Assembly: GCA_037043235.1 (NCBI GenBank) | Contig: JAWRVZ010000155.1 | Coordinates: forward strand, 558,001 to 622,000 | Direction of reading: 5' to 3' | Source: Rhodeus uyekii | Taxonomy: Eukaryota > Chordata > Actinopteri > Cypriniformes > Acheilognathidae | Length of the DNA stretch: 64,000 nt | Part shown: piece by piece, positions 1 through 11,900 of the stretch | How the letters are laid out: the number at the start of each line of letters is the position of its first letter | Position numbering within the stretch: the stretch's first letter is position 1 | Notes under the pieces: model-generated | What the model saw: the letters and a program-made list of their open reading frames with translations, nothing else | What the model was told of the DNA's origin: nothing | Database searches by the model: none | Made by a program: the position numbers and the translations under genes

Positions 1-103
1 TTAGACCTCCTCGCGATTGTTGACGGGGGGGGGGGGGGGCACACTGGTGATGTTACACGGGCAGCTACGTTTCTCTGTCTGCCTCAAGCCCGGCTGATGC
101 CCC

Positions 104-197
104 GCCCCCGGGAGTCATTACTCCACTGTGATTGGCCCCCGTAGTCATTTACTCCAGTATGATTGGCCCCCGGGAGTCATGTAATCCACTGTGATTG
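104..197. repeat. three imperfect 31-32-bp tandem units, each ending in ATTGG
   Basis: Three consecutive units (104-134, 135-165, 166-197) share the pattern GCCCCC(G)GGAGTCAT...CCACTGTGATTG. Each unit ends in ATTGG, the reverse complement of a CCAAT box. A G homopolymer lies at about 27-40. This could be a minisatellite or the edge of a promoter of a gene left of the window. I see no open reading frame of interest. Confidence 0.6.
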
Positions 198-289
198 GTT
201 GGCTTGTACAGCTCCAGCTCGCACGAAAAAGGAACCTTTCACACACACACAACGCGGTAAAGCGCTATTCATTCAAAACTCGTGGGCAA

Positions 290-364
290 CACTTACATTA
301 AACTTTCATATGGTCCCGCGGGCCACAAAATATTGTTTTGCGGGCCGCATGTTTGAGACCCCTG
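290..364. mobile_element. right end of an hAT (Charlie-like) DNA transposon
   Basis: The segment carries two GCGGGCC motifs and ends GTTTGAGACCCCTG, the typical inverted terminal sequence of hAT elements of the 'CAGGGGTCTCAAAC' type. A matching left end and 8-bp target duplication were not found, so this is a fragment or the element starts outside the window. Confidence 0.5.
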
Positions 365-2053
365 TAGTAAATACTACATTCGTGATTCGTGGTTCAAACT
401 TTAGTACTGAATCGTATATCTGATCGCTACTAGCCCGTCGTCGATTTTCTGCTTTTGTTTGGCAAATTTTACGAGTGTTATATGGCCTGAAGTTTTTTCT
501 ATGTAGTAACAGTTGAATGATTAGAAAAACTGTATTGGAATCTGAAGAATTTTATCAAATTTTTACAAAATTTTTACTTTATTGGATTTGTCGAAGCCTG
601 ATTTTAGAACACTCGATCGATGTAACCAAAATAACAACTACACAAAATAACTGTTACAGTGGCGACAAAAAATAGAAGTGAAATCGGATGCATTTCTGAT
701 TCGTTTCTTTCCGCTGCCTAAACATTCATTTGCTTTCTCATGTCACTAACTTTAAATATGCAACTTTGCTTGTAAACGAATGCCTAAAACGACCAGCTGA
801 ACAAAAACTAATGCAAACAGACGGTAACAATCGTGACATTAAAAATGTATTTTTGTCACACTGTTTTAACCATTAGAGGTACTCATAATGTTAGCGTCCT
901 CACAGCCTCGACAGCATAGCCTATACTGCTACTTTTTCTCTACTAATCTAGGTTAAACCAATTAGTTTATGAAAATAGGTAGTGTACTGTATACATATCA
1001 TTTGTTGTCTATGTTTCAGACCTGAAAACCCACAAGAGGTGAAAAAGGTGCCGTTCACAAAGTTAACAGTCTGGGGGCATCTTTCCCCATGAGAAACTCT
1101 TCGGGTAAACAAAGCATTCTGGTGCACCCTTGACAACTAAATAAAGGGCAAATTTCCATAAAGTAAAAAATAAATAATTACTGACACTAGGGTTTTGATT
1201 AAATTCTATTTAATATTGATTAATTTGAGGCCTATCCGGTCCAGTACATGACAAATTTCCTCAAAGAAACAAAAAACTAATGCTGCAAACTATACAGGAA
1301 ACCACATCTGGAACCTCATTTCAATATTAAAGGCTACAATTAATTGATTTGAAGACTACTTGCATATAAACTACACATAACGAAGTTATAACAATGTTGC
1401 AATACATTTTTAATGACAATTGTTTCTCCTAGTTTAATACAAACATTTAAATGGTATCTGTCATAAAACAGATTTATTCAAGCATACATTTAATACTGAA
1501 CAACAGGTTTAGTATAAATAAAATGAATATGTAATAACCTATACTACATTTAACAAAATTCTCCTCTCCAAGTTTGTTTTTCAAGCTGAAAATTAAATGG
1601 CTTTTATGAGGTAAAAGTGATGTTGTTTACAAGCCGTTTTATTGATGACTTTCCGCAATTGAATCACTGATTCAGAGATTACATGTGACAAGATATGGAT
1701 TTTGGTAAGTTGTACTATATCTTTCAACATACCTTCTGATGTTCATTCATGTCGCAAATAGTAAAGCGGTAGATATGATTGGCACTTTGCACTGCCGCTT
1801 CGCTTCAACTGAGGCATTACAAAGTATGATGTTATATATCTGTATCTGAAGTGTCCGACTCCATACAGCCTCGCGAGTCAAAAACTCTGAGACTGTATAA
1901 TAAATTAATCGGACGACCTCTAATAAATGCAATATATATACACACATACACATTTAAAAAATCATAGATAATTCCCTTAAAGACATTGCGTTATTTTATC
2001 GCCTGCCATCGACTACCCTTGTTTTTATCCCCTGAACTGTTTTAATCAAGTTA
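365..2053. other. AT-rich intergenic DNA, no gene seen
   Basis: Only short chance reading frames occur here (68 codons or fewer, no recognisable domain). I see no splice-supported exon or RNA gene. Confidence 0.5.
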
Positions 2054-2061
2054 CCCTAACC

Positions 2062-2919
2062 CAGTGCTTCTCAATTATTTTCTGTCACGCCCCCCCTAGG
2101 AAGAGGTAAACATTTCGCGTGCCCCCCCCCCCCACCCCCCCATTTTTGAACTTTCGCCTTGCTGTTTCCATGGCAACGAGTCATGCTTGTCACGTGACAT
2201 ACCGCAATCACAAAAAGCGCTGTATAATAGATAGAGCACATTTATTTAGTTTTTTTATTCAAAATAGTCACCAACTTGTTGGCTCAACTTGTTGAAACAT
2301 AAAAGAAACCTTATGTAGTTGAAAACACTGAATTGTTGTGATAAATGACAAGCTCTGAGCGCTTTTTTTGGATCAGTGCCAGATATGCGTGAAAACAAGT
2401 GTGAATTTAGAGCAGTGGTCACCAACTTTTTGAAACTGGAGATCATCCTCCTCTGCTTAAATGAGAGGCAAGATCGACTTGTGAGGGGGGGGGGGGGGGG
2501 GAGTGCGCGCGCGGAGCGGTCGTCCTGTTGACGGGTTGGGGGGGGAGCGGAGTTGTCGTCCTATCGGAGCTTGCAGAGCGCGGTGCGTGACAGACTTGCT
2601 AATTTGGCAACTGAAACGTTCTTATTTTCGGGAGCTTCCGGGATGGTGATAAAGGACGACCAATCGATCGCGATCGACCGGATGGCGACCAAAGATCGGC
2701 CGGTCGATCGCGATCGACGGGTTGGCGACCACTGATTTAGAGGTTGATCACGTGATACATACGAACACCGGTGTGATCGTACACGTCAAATGATGAGGGG
2801 ATGGTTATCTGAACTTCATATCTGCTGCTCTTGTTCAGAAAAAAGAAAACCTACTCCCTGGCAAAAAAAGAGCATGTACCCCAGGGTCACGCGCACCCCC
2901 CACTATTTGAGAACCACTG
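2062..2919. mobile_element. hAT-type non-autonomous DNA transposon with perfect 8-bp target duplication
   Basis: The element starts CAGTGCTTCTCAA and ends with the inverted counterpart TTGAGAACCACTG. It is flanked on both sides by CCCTAACC (2054-2061 and 2920-2927), an exact 8-bp duplication as made by hAT transposases. No transposase frame remains. The interior contains C homopolymers and a second hAT element at 2413-2734, which accounts for part of its 858 bp. Confidence 0.85.
2413..2734. mobile_element. second hAT MITE nested inside the first
   Basis: The termini are CAGTGGTCACCAAC and the inverted GTTGGCGACCACTG. The flanks are exact 8-bp duplications, ATTTAGAG at 2405-2412 and 2735-2742. 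It is 322 bp long with no coding capacity. The interior has a G homopolymer and repeated CGATCG motifs. It must have inserted after the surrounding hAT element. Confidence 0.88.
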
Positions 2920-3084
2920 CCCTAACCCTATAGGCTAACTACTAGTGTAAAGATTTTAGGAGGGTATTGGAGCTGAACAGCTACTGTTCTTGTTCCCTTT
3001 CAATTAAATGATGTCTGCTAAATTTATGCTTTTGTGTTCCAAATAAATCAGTCAAATGGGTTTGAAATTACATGGGGGTAAATA

Positions 3085-3903
3085 CAGTGGAATCCGGTTA
3101 TGTCAACGGCCTCGGGGGTTGCAAAAAAAGCATTGAGATAACCGAAAGCAAATATGGCGATTTATTTCATAAAGCGATCGGCATGCAAAACATTTTTTTA
3201 CATACACTGTATGTTTGCTAACAACAAAAGGCATATGTGCACCAACTAACAACAGATATTTATCATATATACAACAAAAAATACCTTTGATTCTCTATAA
3301 AAACCTTTAATTATATTCTCCAACATTGCAAACACAATTTTGCTCACAGCGTAAACAGTCACAACACACATAAACACATTCGCTCATAACACAGTCATTT
3401 CGCTCTGACACAGTTCTGATAGTATTGCGCACGCGGTTAATATGTTTTCTTTATAAACTCTAAAATGCTTTGTTACCTTTTGCCTTTAAACAAAGAAAAC
3501 AAATGCTTCTATCAGTAACAACATCTTTGTCGATGTCAATGTAAACTGGGAATTCCTGCACCTCCTCTTCCAAGATAGCATCTGCAAGGCTTGATTTTTT
3601 CCGCCACTTCCGCGAGTTCTTCTGCGGCTGCGCGTCACTGTCAGAGCGACCATATGGAGCGTGATCCACATGCAATGCAAACTCAGCGCATGCGCAGAGA
3701 ACTAGATATGATCATCAGTCACGAGACAATGGCGAATTTGTTCCTCTTTTGTGCTCGAAATATTAGGTTCGGCAACATAAAAGAATCGATATAACCCATA
3801 AGAAAATGCTAAGACAAATAGGGAGTTTGGCGGTTCCACTTCAAAAAAGTTGAGGTAATAGGGTTGGCGAATTAACCAAGCTCGAGATAAGTGAACACCA
3901 CTG
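3085..3903. mobile_element. Tigger/pogo-like DNA transposon remnant with terminal inverted repeats
   Basis: The left end CAGTGGAATCCGGTTATGTC pairs with the right end around GAGATAAGTGAACACCACTG. The left flank is TA as expected for Tc1/mariner-superfamily insertion; the right flank reads TT, so that copy has mutated or the boundary is off by a base or two. The interior has only short frames (the best is 71 codons on the minus strand, 3460-3675), not recognisable as an intact transposase. Confidence 0.6.
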
Positions 3904-5471
3904 TTAAAGGATTTTAATTTTTGACTGAACTATTCAGTAAAAAAAAAAAAAAAAACCTTCTTGGATGATTTTCACCAAATTAAAACCTCCACGTGACCAA
4001 CAGTACATTTGATTCTTCACATCCATGAAACTAAGGCTAAAACATCAGCAAGAGTCACTGCTCACATAGAAGACAAGGCAACACACACAACATCTGTGAT
4101 GAACACAGTGGGCTTTTCTTGGCTGCTAGAAGAGATCTTATTGTGCATGTTTAACCCTTCTACGTACTCACACAGAAAACGCCCGGCAACAGCGTTCAAG
4201 ATAGATTCTTTCTGTCTTAAAGACATTATCTGGCAAGAAATTCCCAGATTGCAAAATGCATCATAAAAGATCTTACTGGGGTGAAACTGGCTGTGCAAAC
4301 GCTGCTGGTCACAAACGATTTAATGATGACAGTAAGCAAAACAAACCACAAAAGTGATTCCACCAGCTGACAACGGTCTCATGTGGGGACATTTCTGAGA
4401 TCCATACAAAAAGGAAAAACAAAGCCTTTTCTCTTGGTCAGCCATAGATTCCTCCACTTCAGAGATACTGTGTGTATAAAACGTACTTAAAAATGTCCAA
4501 AAACAAAACTGAAATTATGATTTTTTCCCCCCATGAACATTTACTTTGAAAACCAAAAATGCCTGAACACAGAAAAGAGTTATTATAAGATTGTCTTCTC
4601 TCTCTTCCTTATTTTTTTAAAGCTTTTACATGTCTGATTACTGTTTATAGTCAATTGACCAATGCCAATAATCTTAAAACGGCCAAACATAAGCCAAATG
4701 ATCAGTTTATAGCTAAAACAGACAACTTGGTTTGGCTTTTTAAGTATCAAACACTAATAAAACCAATAACATGAGTAACTATTGAGAAAAAAAATACAAG
4801 AAACATTCGTAATCAAAACAAAATATGCGATGGCTCACGTTACTTTATCACATCCATAATCAAAACACATGCACAGATGACTGTTTGCTTTCTGAATTTC
4901 TAGAAACAAAAACAAAACAACCACATGCATAAACATAACCAGGTAAAAAAAATACATATATGTGAAGGCTCAGAAAAGAAGTGCGGATGCATTTAAGTTA
5001 CACATACAATTTTTTTACTCCGTAAAAACGGAGTTTGTGAAGAGCATAAGCGCATACAGTATCTGCTCTCCTTTGTCCAGGATCTCTAATGTCATTTCCT
5101 CTCTCCAATTGTTGTAGCCTAGCTGGCTAACTCACGACCGCCCGGCGTCCTTCTTCTTAACATTTAAACCCTCAAGAGCATTTAAACACCAAGATGTCTA
5201 TCGATATGTCGTTTGCAATGTAAGTAAATCGGGCTTAGTGATGATACGGGCTTGTTGTAAATAAAAATGAGGGGAAAACGGTCTCCGCTAAAGCCGAATA
5301 AGCTAAACTGAGGAGGCAAAACAAAGCCATTGAAAAAGCAACACAACCGCGAAAAACATTCAGCGACGGATTAAAACAGGTGAGCGGCAAAGATATGGGA
5401 ATGTTAATTACGTATCACGTAATATAAAAAGGTCAGTTAGAGTGTGGAAGAGAGATTTGTTTTTTTATTAC
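3904..5471. other. unassigned AT-rich stretch
   Basis: Weak frames of about 80 codons on either strand (for example 4009-4266 plus, 4062-4298 minus) overlap each other and show no domain. This could be 3' untranslated or intronic sequence of a gene extending left, but nothing in it demonstrates that. Confidence 0.35.
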
Positions 5472-5600
5472 CTGCTAACACGCTTCACTCAGCCAGCAGC
5501 AGACTCCGTCACGTGACCCTCACTTCTCTCCATGCAGATCCTACAGGCGCGCTCCCGCACCAGCAGGCACATTCACAAGTGCGCGCACACGTACACAGTT
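5472..5600 (-). promoter_or_regulatory. possible promoter and non-coding first exon of a minus-strand gene
   Basis: This GC-richer patch contains the palindromic E-box TCACGTGA (about 5509-5517). On the minus strand it ends in a plausible splice donor, CAG|GTAATA, at about 5472. No coding exon could be tied to it within the window, so this is a candidate only. Confidence 0.25.
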
Positions 5601-6010
5601 ACTGATGCGAGTGATGAATCGAGTCGCAACTAATGAATTGCATAACATCTTAAGGGATGATTCTGTTATGATGTACTTGGGATTTTTTCTAGACTCCTTT
5701 TCTGTTTAAAGGTTGTAAATGGTATTATGAAAAGTAAAAATACATTTTATTTTAGTTGTGAATTTTGAGTGCAAAAATACTCCTAAAACGTGTGCTTCTG
5801 GAGTTTGTGAGGAAAGTTGTCTCGTCTATTGAATGAGGTTTTATTGTATTGAGTTATAGGCTATTGTTCATGTATATTGTGCGTCCTTACATATCATAAT
5901 AGTGAAAGCGCATTCTGTAACACCAAAACACGACTTTTTTGCATTTTGTGAGGAACACTGCACTGTAGTGATAAATTTGACCGCTGGGGGGGAGCAAGTC
6001 GTGATTCGTG

Positions 6011-6140
<130 letters not shown>

Positions 6141-6184
6141 GAGACACACAAACACACTCTATGTTACGCGAAATATCATTTATA

Positions 6185-6817
6185 TGTAGTGGGTCAATAG
6201 GAAATATCAGTTCACGTTTCCAAACATTAATTTAGCCATTAATTGTAATAATCCAGTGAGATGTTTCTATGCACAAGGAGTCTGACAACAGGCTGTGCTC
6301 CACACAGAGATCTGATCTCACCATCGTCGAGTCTGTCTGGGATTACATGAAGAAACAGACCAAACTGAGTCAAACTAAATCCAGAAGAACTGTGGCAACT
6401 CCAAGACATTTTAAGAAACCTTCCTGCTAAGCTAAAGTACAGTGAAACGTTTTAGGCACACGTGTAAAAATGCTGTAAAGTGAGGAAACTATCAAAATTA
6501 ATGCCATAAATAGATTTTTCGATTAACTTCAAACACCCTTTGTGTTTGAAACAGCTACACAGTTGTTGTTTTCAGGGAGCTTTGGAGGTGGGTTTCTTCA
6601 AGCATCTTGGAGACAATACAGCAGTTCTTCTGGATTTAGTTTGACTCAGTTTGTTCCATTTCTTTAGGTAACTCGACGATGGTGAGATCAGATCTCTGTG
6701 TGGAGCACTGCCTGTTGTCAGACTCCTGGTGCATACAAAAATCTTACTGGATTATTACAATTAATGGCAAAAGAGATGTTTTGAAATGTAAACTGATATT
6801 TCCTACTGACCCACTAC
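6185..6817. mobile_element. fold-back inverted repeat built from a Tc1-like transposase tail
   Basis: The left arm (about 6185-6440) and right arm (about 6573-6817) are inverted copies of each other, seen as TGTAGTGGGTCA at the left edge and TGACCCACTACA at the right. The left arm read forward contains a degenerate transposase tail (ESVWDYMKKQ), typical of the C-terminus of Tc1 transposases. The centre carries Tc1-type end sequence (AAAAATGCTGTAAAG). It is not autonomous. Confidence 0.7.
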
Positions 6818-6869
6818 AGTAAAAGACAGAAATAGCTGTCATATATATACATATATACACACACACACA

Positions 6870-7430
6870 TCTCATATCTAATGCTTGAGAATGACACAAA
6901 TATTAATTTACGCAAGGTTGCTGCTTCAGTGTTTTTAGATCTTTTGTCAATGTTACTATCGTCCACTGAAGTATAATTACAAGCATTTCATAAGTGTCAA
7001 AGGCTTTTATTGACAATTACATTTAGTTTTTGGAAAGAGTCAATATTTGCATTGTTGACCCTTCTTTTTTCAAGACCTCTGCAATTCACACTAGCATGCT
7101 GTCGATCAACTTCTGGGCAGATGGTAGCCCATTTTTGCATTATCAAGGCTTGAAGAAGAACAATGATTTCAAGCACCACCCTCTTTTTTTTTTTAAAGCT
7201 TCCAGTCTGTTATTCTAACTCAATGCATGACAGTGATCTCCAGACTCACATGATGTCAGCTGGTCCTTTTGGAAATGTTGTTGTTTTGGGATTAAGTTTT
7301 CATGTCAAAGATGGATTTTACAATTACTTGCAGTTCATCTGATCACTCTTCATAAGATTCTGGAGTATATGAAAACAGCAGCAGACTTTTTGAAAATGTG
7401 TCACTCTCAAAACATTTAGCCACGACTGTA
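6870..7430 (-). mobile_element. Tc1-like transposon remnant, internally deleted
   Basis: Read on the minus strand, it ends in sequence typical of the 3' part of fish Tc1 elements: a stretch matching the transposase end, the tail GTCAATAAAAGCC, and GAGAATGACACAAATATT near the terminus (about 6890 on the plus strand reads the same element end). At about 7418-7430 the motif GCCACGACTGTA marks the opposite terminus. Most of the transposase between the ends is missing. Confidence 0.65.
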
Positions 7431-7439
7431 CATACACAC

Positions 7440-8974
7440 TTTTTTCTCTATACATATGATAAATTCAATTTAAAAGCATAAAGAAACACCATGGAGCAAA
7501 GCCAGAATGGAAGAAAAATACATCAATAAAGTTTTATTCGTTTTCTTTGTGAAGAATGTCTCATTTTACTGTTCTTTTGCTTGTTTTGTTTTTACCTTGT
7601 ACAATATCTTTACATATGTAATCTGTAAAAACATTCAGTAAGTGTGTATAAAAAAGGGCACCACCAAAATAATGACAGATTAGTTCACTCACACACACGC
7701 ACATATATCCTCTGACATTTACATAAACTATTCTCCCTCTATTAGATTCCAAATATGTATACATATACATTTCATATATAAAATACATTTTAAAAGTGAT
7801 GGTTAATTTCTGCTTAATATATGCCTGTTACTGTGTTCATTTTACTCATTTCGTGACAATTTCATGAAGATTTTCATGTAAAAAAAAAGAAATTCAATCT
7901 TCAACAGTCTTTCACAGAAAGACTCTGGAAAGGCAACAATGTCACACAATACCGCCCTGCCTTTAGCAGAGAAGAAGAAAAGAAGCAACAATCCTAACAA
8001 ATATGATTGTACCTGAACGTCATGAGTGCTAGTGATGGCAACAATACAAAATAAATAAGATGTCTAAACGTCACAGAGGGAAAATTGCAATCTTGATGCG
8101 AATGTGTGCGTGTGTTAGTACAGAATCAGCAATAAAAGAGGCATTCTCCAAGACACCTCAAACAGAACACAAACTCTATCTGACTTCCTTCAATTGTCTC
8201 TCCCTGACATTATTTTGGAAAACATAAGGGAAAAAGGAAAACATAAGGGTGAGTCTTCATTGACGCCATGTGATTCATGTCCATGTCCTCCAAACTCTTC
8301 ATATATCTGCAATCTTGACCCCAGTGTCCAGTACTGCACAGTGAGGTCACAGGTCAGGCTGTCCGTTCATTTGACCAAGATTCATCTCCAAATGCCGATT
8401 CTCTGCCTTTTCAGGGCCCACAATGCTATATCAGTCTACTGCGAGCCAAGAAAGAGGGCTGATCGGCAGGTTTGTGAAAAACACACAGCAAAAAAAATTA
8501 ACACGCCACGTTTCTGGCAACCAAAACGAAAGAAAAATACATCTTAAACGTAATGCCCAGAGAGACTGTTACATATTTTTCACTATACCACAGTTCTCAA
8601 AGGTTCAGGCATCCAATGCACAGAGGAGAAAACCTCCTTCAATTTTTTTTAGGACTCAAACAAACTTCTCTAGAAGATCAGACACCAGTGTCAGGGAAAT
8701 CTCTGCTTTCTCTTTGCCGTTTCTTTCCATCACACACAAAAACAGATGTGAATTCAAGAGCACAATAGGCAAATGAAAATTTAAAGACAGAAGAACAAGC
8801 ACAAGAAAAAAAAGGAGACAGAGAGAGAGAGAGAGAGAGAGAATCTATGCTCCTGAGTCCTTTGAGAAAGAGAGGATAATCTAAGATGGAAGCTAAACCG
8901 GAAATGGAGAAGATGGAAGATGGCACGTAAGCCCGTGGAACGTGGCTGTGAAATGGAGGGATGATGGACGGAGG
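7440..8974 (-). other. dcaf12: probable 3' untranslated region of dcaf12
   Basis: This is the sequence downstream of the dcaf12 stop codon on the minus strand. A minus-strand AATAAA signal reads as TTTATT at 7533-7538. A (GA)n tract lies at 8819-8842. Overlapping frames of up to 117 codons on the plus strand look like chance. The 3' end is inferred, not shown. Confidence 0.45.
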
Positions 8975-11900
8975 TTAGCTCCAGAGACCAGCGTAGTTTC
9001 CGTGCAGGCCAGAACACAGGGGCCCACCGGCCACGAAGAGCTTGGTGCCGGAGTCGTCGTAGCAGTGCGTGTACACGGCGTTCGGGAAGGAGCGGACATC
9101 GGAAAAGTAGCTTCTCCACGTTTCATCGTGATTCTGTGGGAAAAGAATCAGCATTTTAGAATTGGCACAAGAGCCCGATTGATATTTTAGCTTTTCTGAT
9201 AGCCTCTTAGTTTTAAGAAGTCTCTTTTGTTCGCTGAGGCTGCATTTATTTGATTAAAAAAACATTATAAACAGTAATATTGTGAAACATTACATTAAAA
9301 TAACTGTTTTCTATTGAAATATCTTTTAAAATTTTCAGGATTCTTTAATGAACAGAAAGTGTGTAAAAAAACAACAACAAAAAAAACGGCATTTAACATA
9401 GAAATCTTTTCAAATATTATACATTTTTACTGACACTGTTGATTAGTATTAATCTCTTTATCTTTTCTTATCTTAATGACCCGAAAACTTTTGAACAGCC
9501 TGTATAATTAATATAATATATTATATACATAATATATATATATATATACATACACACACACATATACACAAAATACGGATAATGTACTGTTCACTGTTCA
9601 TTATGACAAAATAGTTTGTTATGCAATAACGAGTGGCTGACTGTACATGGGATAATGTACAATGATTATCCCATACATAGTTAAATTATTTGAAGTTGTA
9701 ACAAAAGGGCAGCAACCTAAGTGGGCCAATTAAACCAATCAAATAGCAGTTATACTTCCTTGTGGACTGATTAATGCAGCAGACAGCATTTCTGCTTAAT
9801 GAACTGCCATATGTTAAACAGAGGCTGATGCTGCAGGCAAACCGACTGCTAAAGTAAGCACTTTGTAAAGGAGCTTATATACAGACTAATTCATTCAGAG
9901 GTTTGCCCAAGGATTTCATGGTAAAAAATTAGGTAGTGGATGAGAAGAGAAAAAACATCAAATGTGTAGGAAAGTTTGCATAAATAAATTGCGAAACAGT
10001 AGTTGTTTAGATATCAGAATTAATTTTGATGTTAGTAAGACGTAGGCTTAAACTGACCAAAGGTGACTAAAGACATTTATAATGCTTTCAAATCAATTCT
10101 GTTCTTTTGAACTTTCTATTTATCGAAAAATATGTACATTTAAAATACAGGGACGCACCGATATGAAACTCTATATCGGCCGATACTGATAACTATTTAT
10201 TTTTGAAAGCCAATAACCAATGTATTGGCTGATAAATGTAAATCTTTATATACTTTGAGAGCCTGATTACAAAATGCTCACTATTAAAAGCTATTAAAAG
10301 GCCAAACACTTCAACATAAATGAAACGTATACAATAAAGTAGCTTGGTTTGAACTGGTGTAAGATTCCTTATCACTTTTGAAATTTAATTTTGCACTCCT
10401 ATGGCCAACTTTCTTTATTAAAAAATTGTAACCCTTTACAATAAGGTTTCATTTTGTAAGCATTAGTTAACATGAATCAACAATGAACAGTACTTCTACA
10501 GGATATATTAATCTCAACATTTTTAAGATCCAAAGTTGTATCTGTTAACATTAGTCAATGCACTGTGAACTAACGTAAACATAAATATTATATTAACTAA
10601 TATTAACAAAGGCTATTGCTCTCCGTTCATGTTAGTTAACGCTTTAACAAATGAAAACTTATTGTAAAGTATTACCCAAAGATCTATTGCCTAACAAAAA
10701 AAAAAAAAAAGTCACTGGACTTAAAGAAACAAAATGCATGTGCCATGGATGAAATATAATAAACATATTGGTCTAATCAAGCATGCAAGACAGAGAATCA
10801 GGGTAAAAAAAGGGATAATCTTACCAGCCATCCTCTCCCTGTGGTGAGTTTAAGGATGCCCTCTGCAGTGCGATTCCGGTATCCGCCGGGTATACTGGAT
10901 GGGCCGTCCAGGAAACGCTGGGCCCTGATATCGTAGAACAGCAGGGAACCTTGCCCAGTGCCCACTGTCACTATGTGCTCATAGAAGCTCACAGAGCGAA
11001 TACCTAAAAAATACACAAGAGAAAACTGAGCACCAGTTTGCTTTGCAAAATAAACTTTAACTTTGTGTGAACTATCTTGCGAGGGAAATAAACGTACCAC
11101 TGCCACGCTCCCTGGAGCTCACAGATTTAATGTTCTGAGTCGATTGCCGGGGGTCAAGGAAGGAAACGTGTGCCTGAGAGCCGACTGCATAAACAGACCA
11201 GTCCATCCCGTAAGCCAGACACACATTCTCCTTACAGTAGGGAAGCTTGGTAGAAAGCTCCTAAAAATCAAATTAAATGGATTAAAGAATCAATTGTAAA
11301 ACTCTTGGCATAAAAAGCTAATTTATGAAAGAGGAGAAAAACTGTGGTAAGTGTACCTTACACAGGTTGTCTTCTGCTTTCCACAGATGGAAATATCCAT
11401 CTAGTGAAACGGCACCCAACTCCTAATGGATAAGTGGAATTGGAGAAAAGGTGAGCTTGAATGACACTCAAAAACAATATATTTTGAATCAGTACAGCCA
11501 CACGAGTCAAAGCGCCTGACCTTATGGCTGTTGTTGAAGGCCAGTGCGCGCACTTTGCAGTTGTAGGGGTGTGTGTACTCTTTAGGGATGTCCTTGAGAG
11601 CGCGATGAGAGATGTGGGAGTAACAAGGAACACCTTCCACATTCTGACGCTTCTCCCCTTGAGACAACACCTCCTCTGATATCTCCCACAGACCCATGGA
11701 ACCATCACGGGATCCTGCTCCAGTGAACAAAAGAAAAGATTAATTCTCCTTTTAACAGAATCTGTACAGCATGTGATTGTGTACAACAAATGTATAATTA
11801 ACAAAAAGTTTCTATTGCCTTAAACGGGTTATTTTGCAATTAAGACCTGCTTATTACAGACCTCAAAACATAAACAAATAGACAGTAAAATATTGTGAAG

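Noticed and set aside
8194..8776. Two 117-codon plus-strand frames
   Set aside because: They lie antisense to the probable dcaf12 3' untranslated region, overlap each other and show no domain or splice support.
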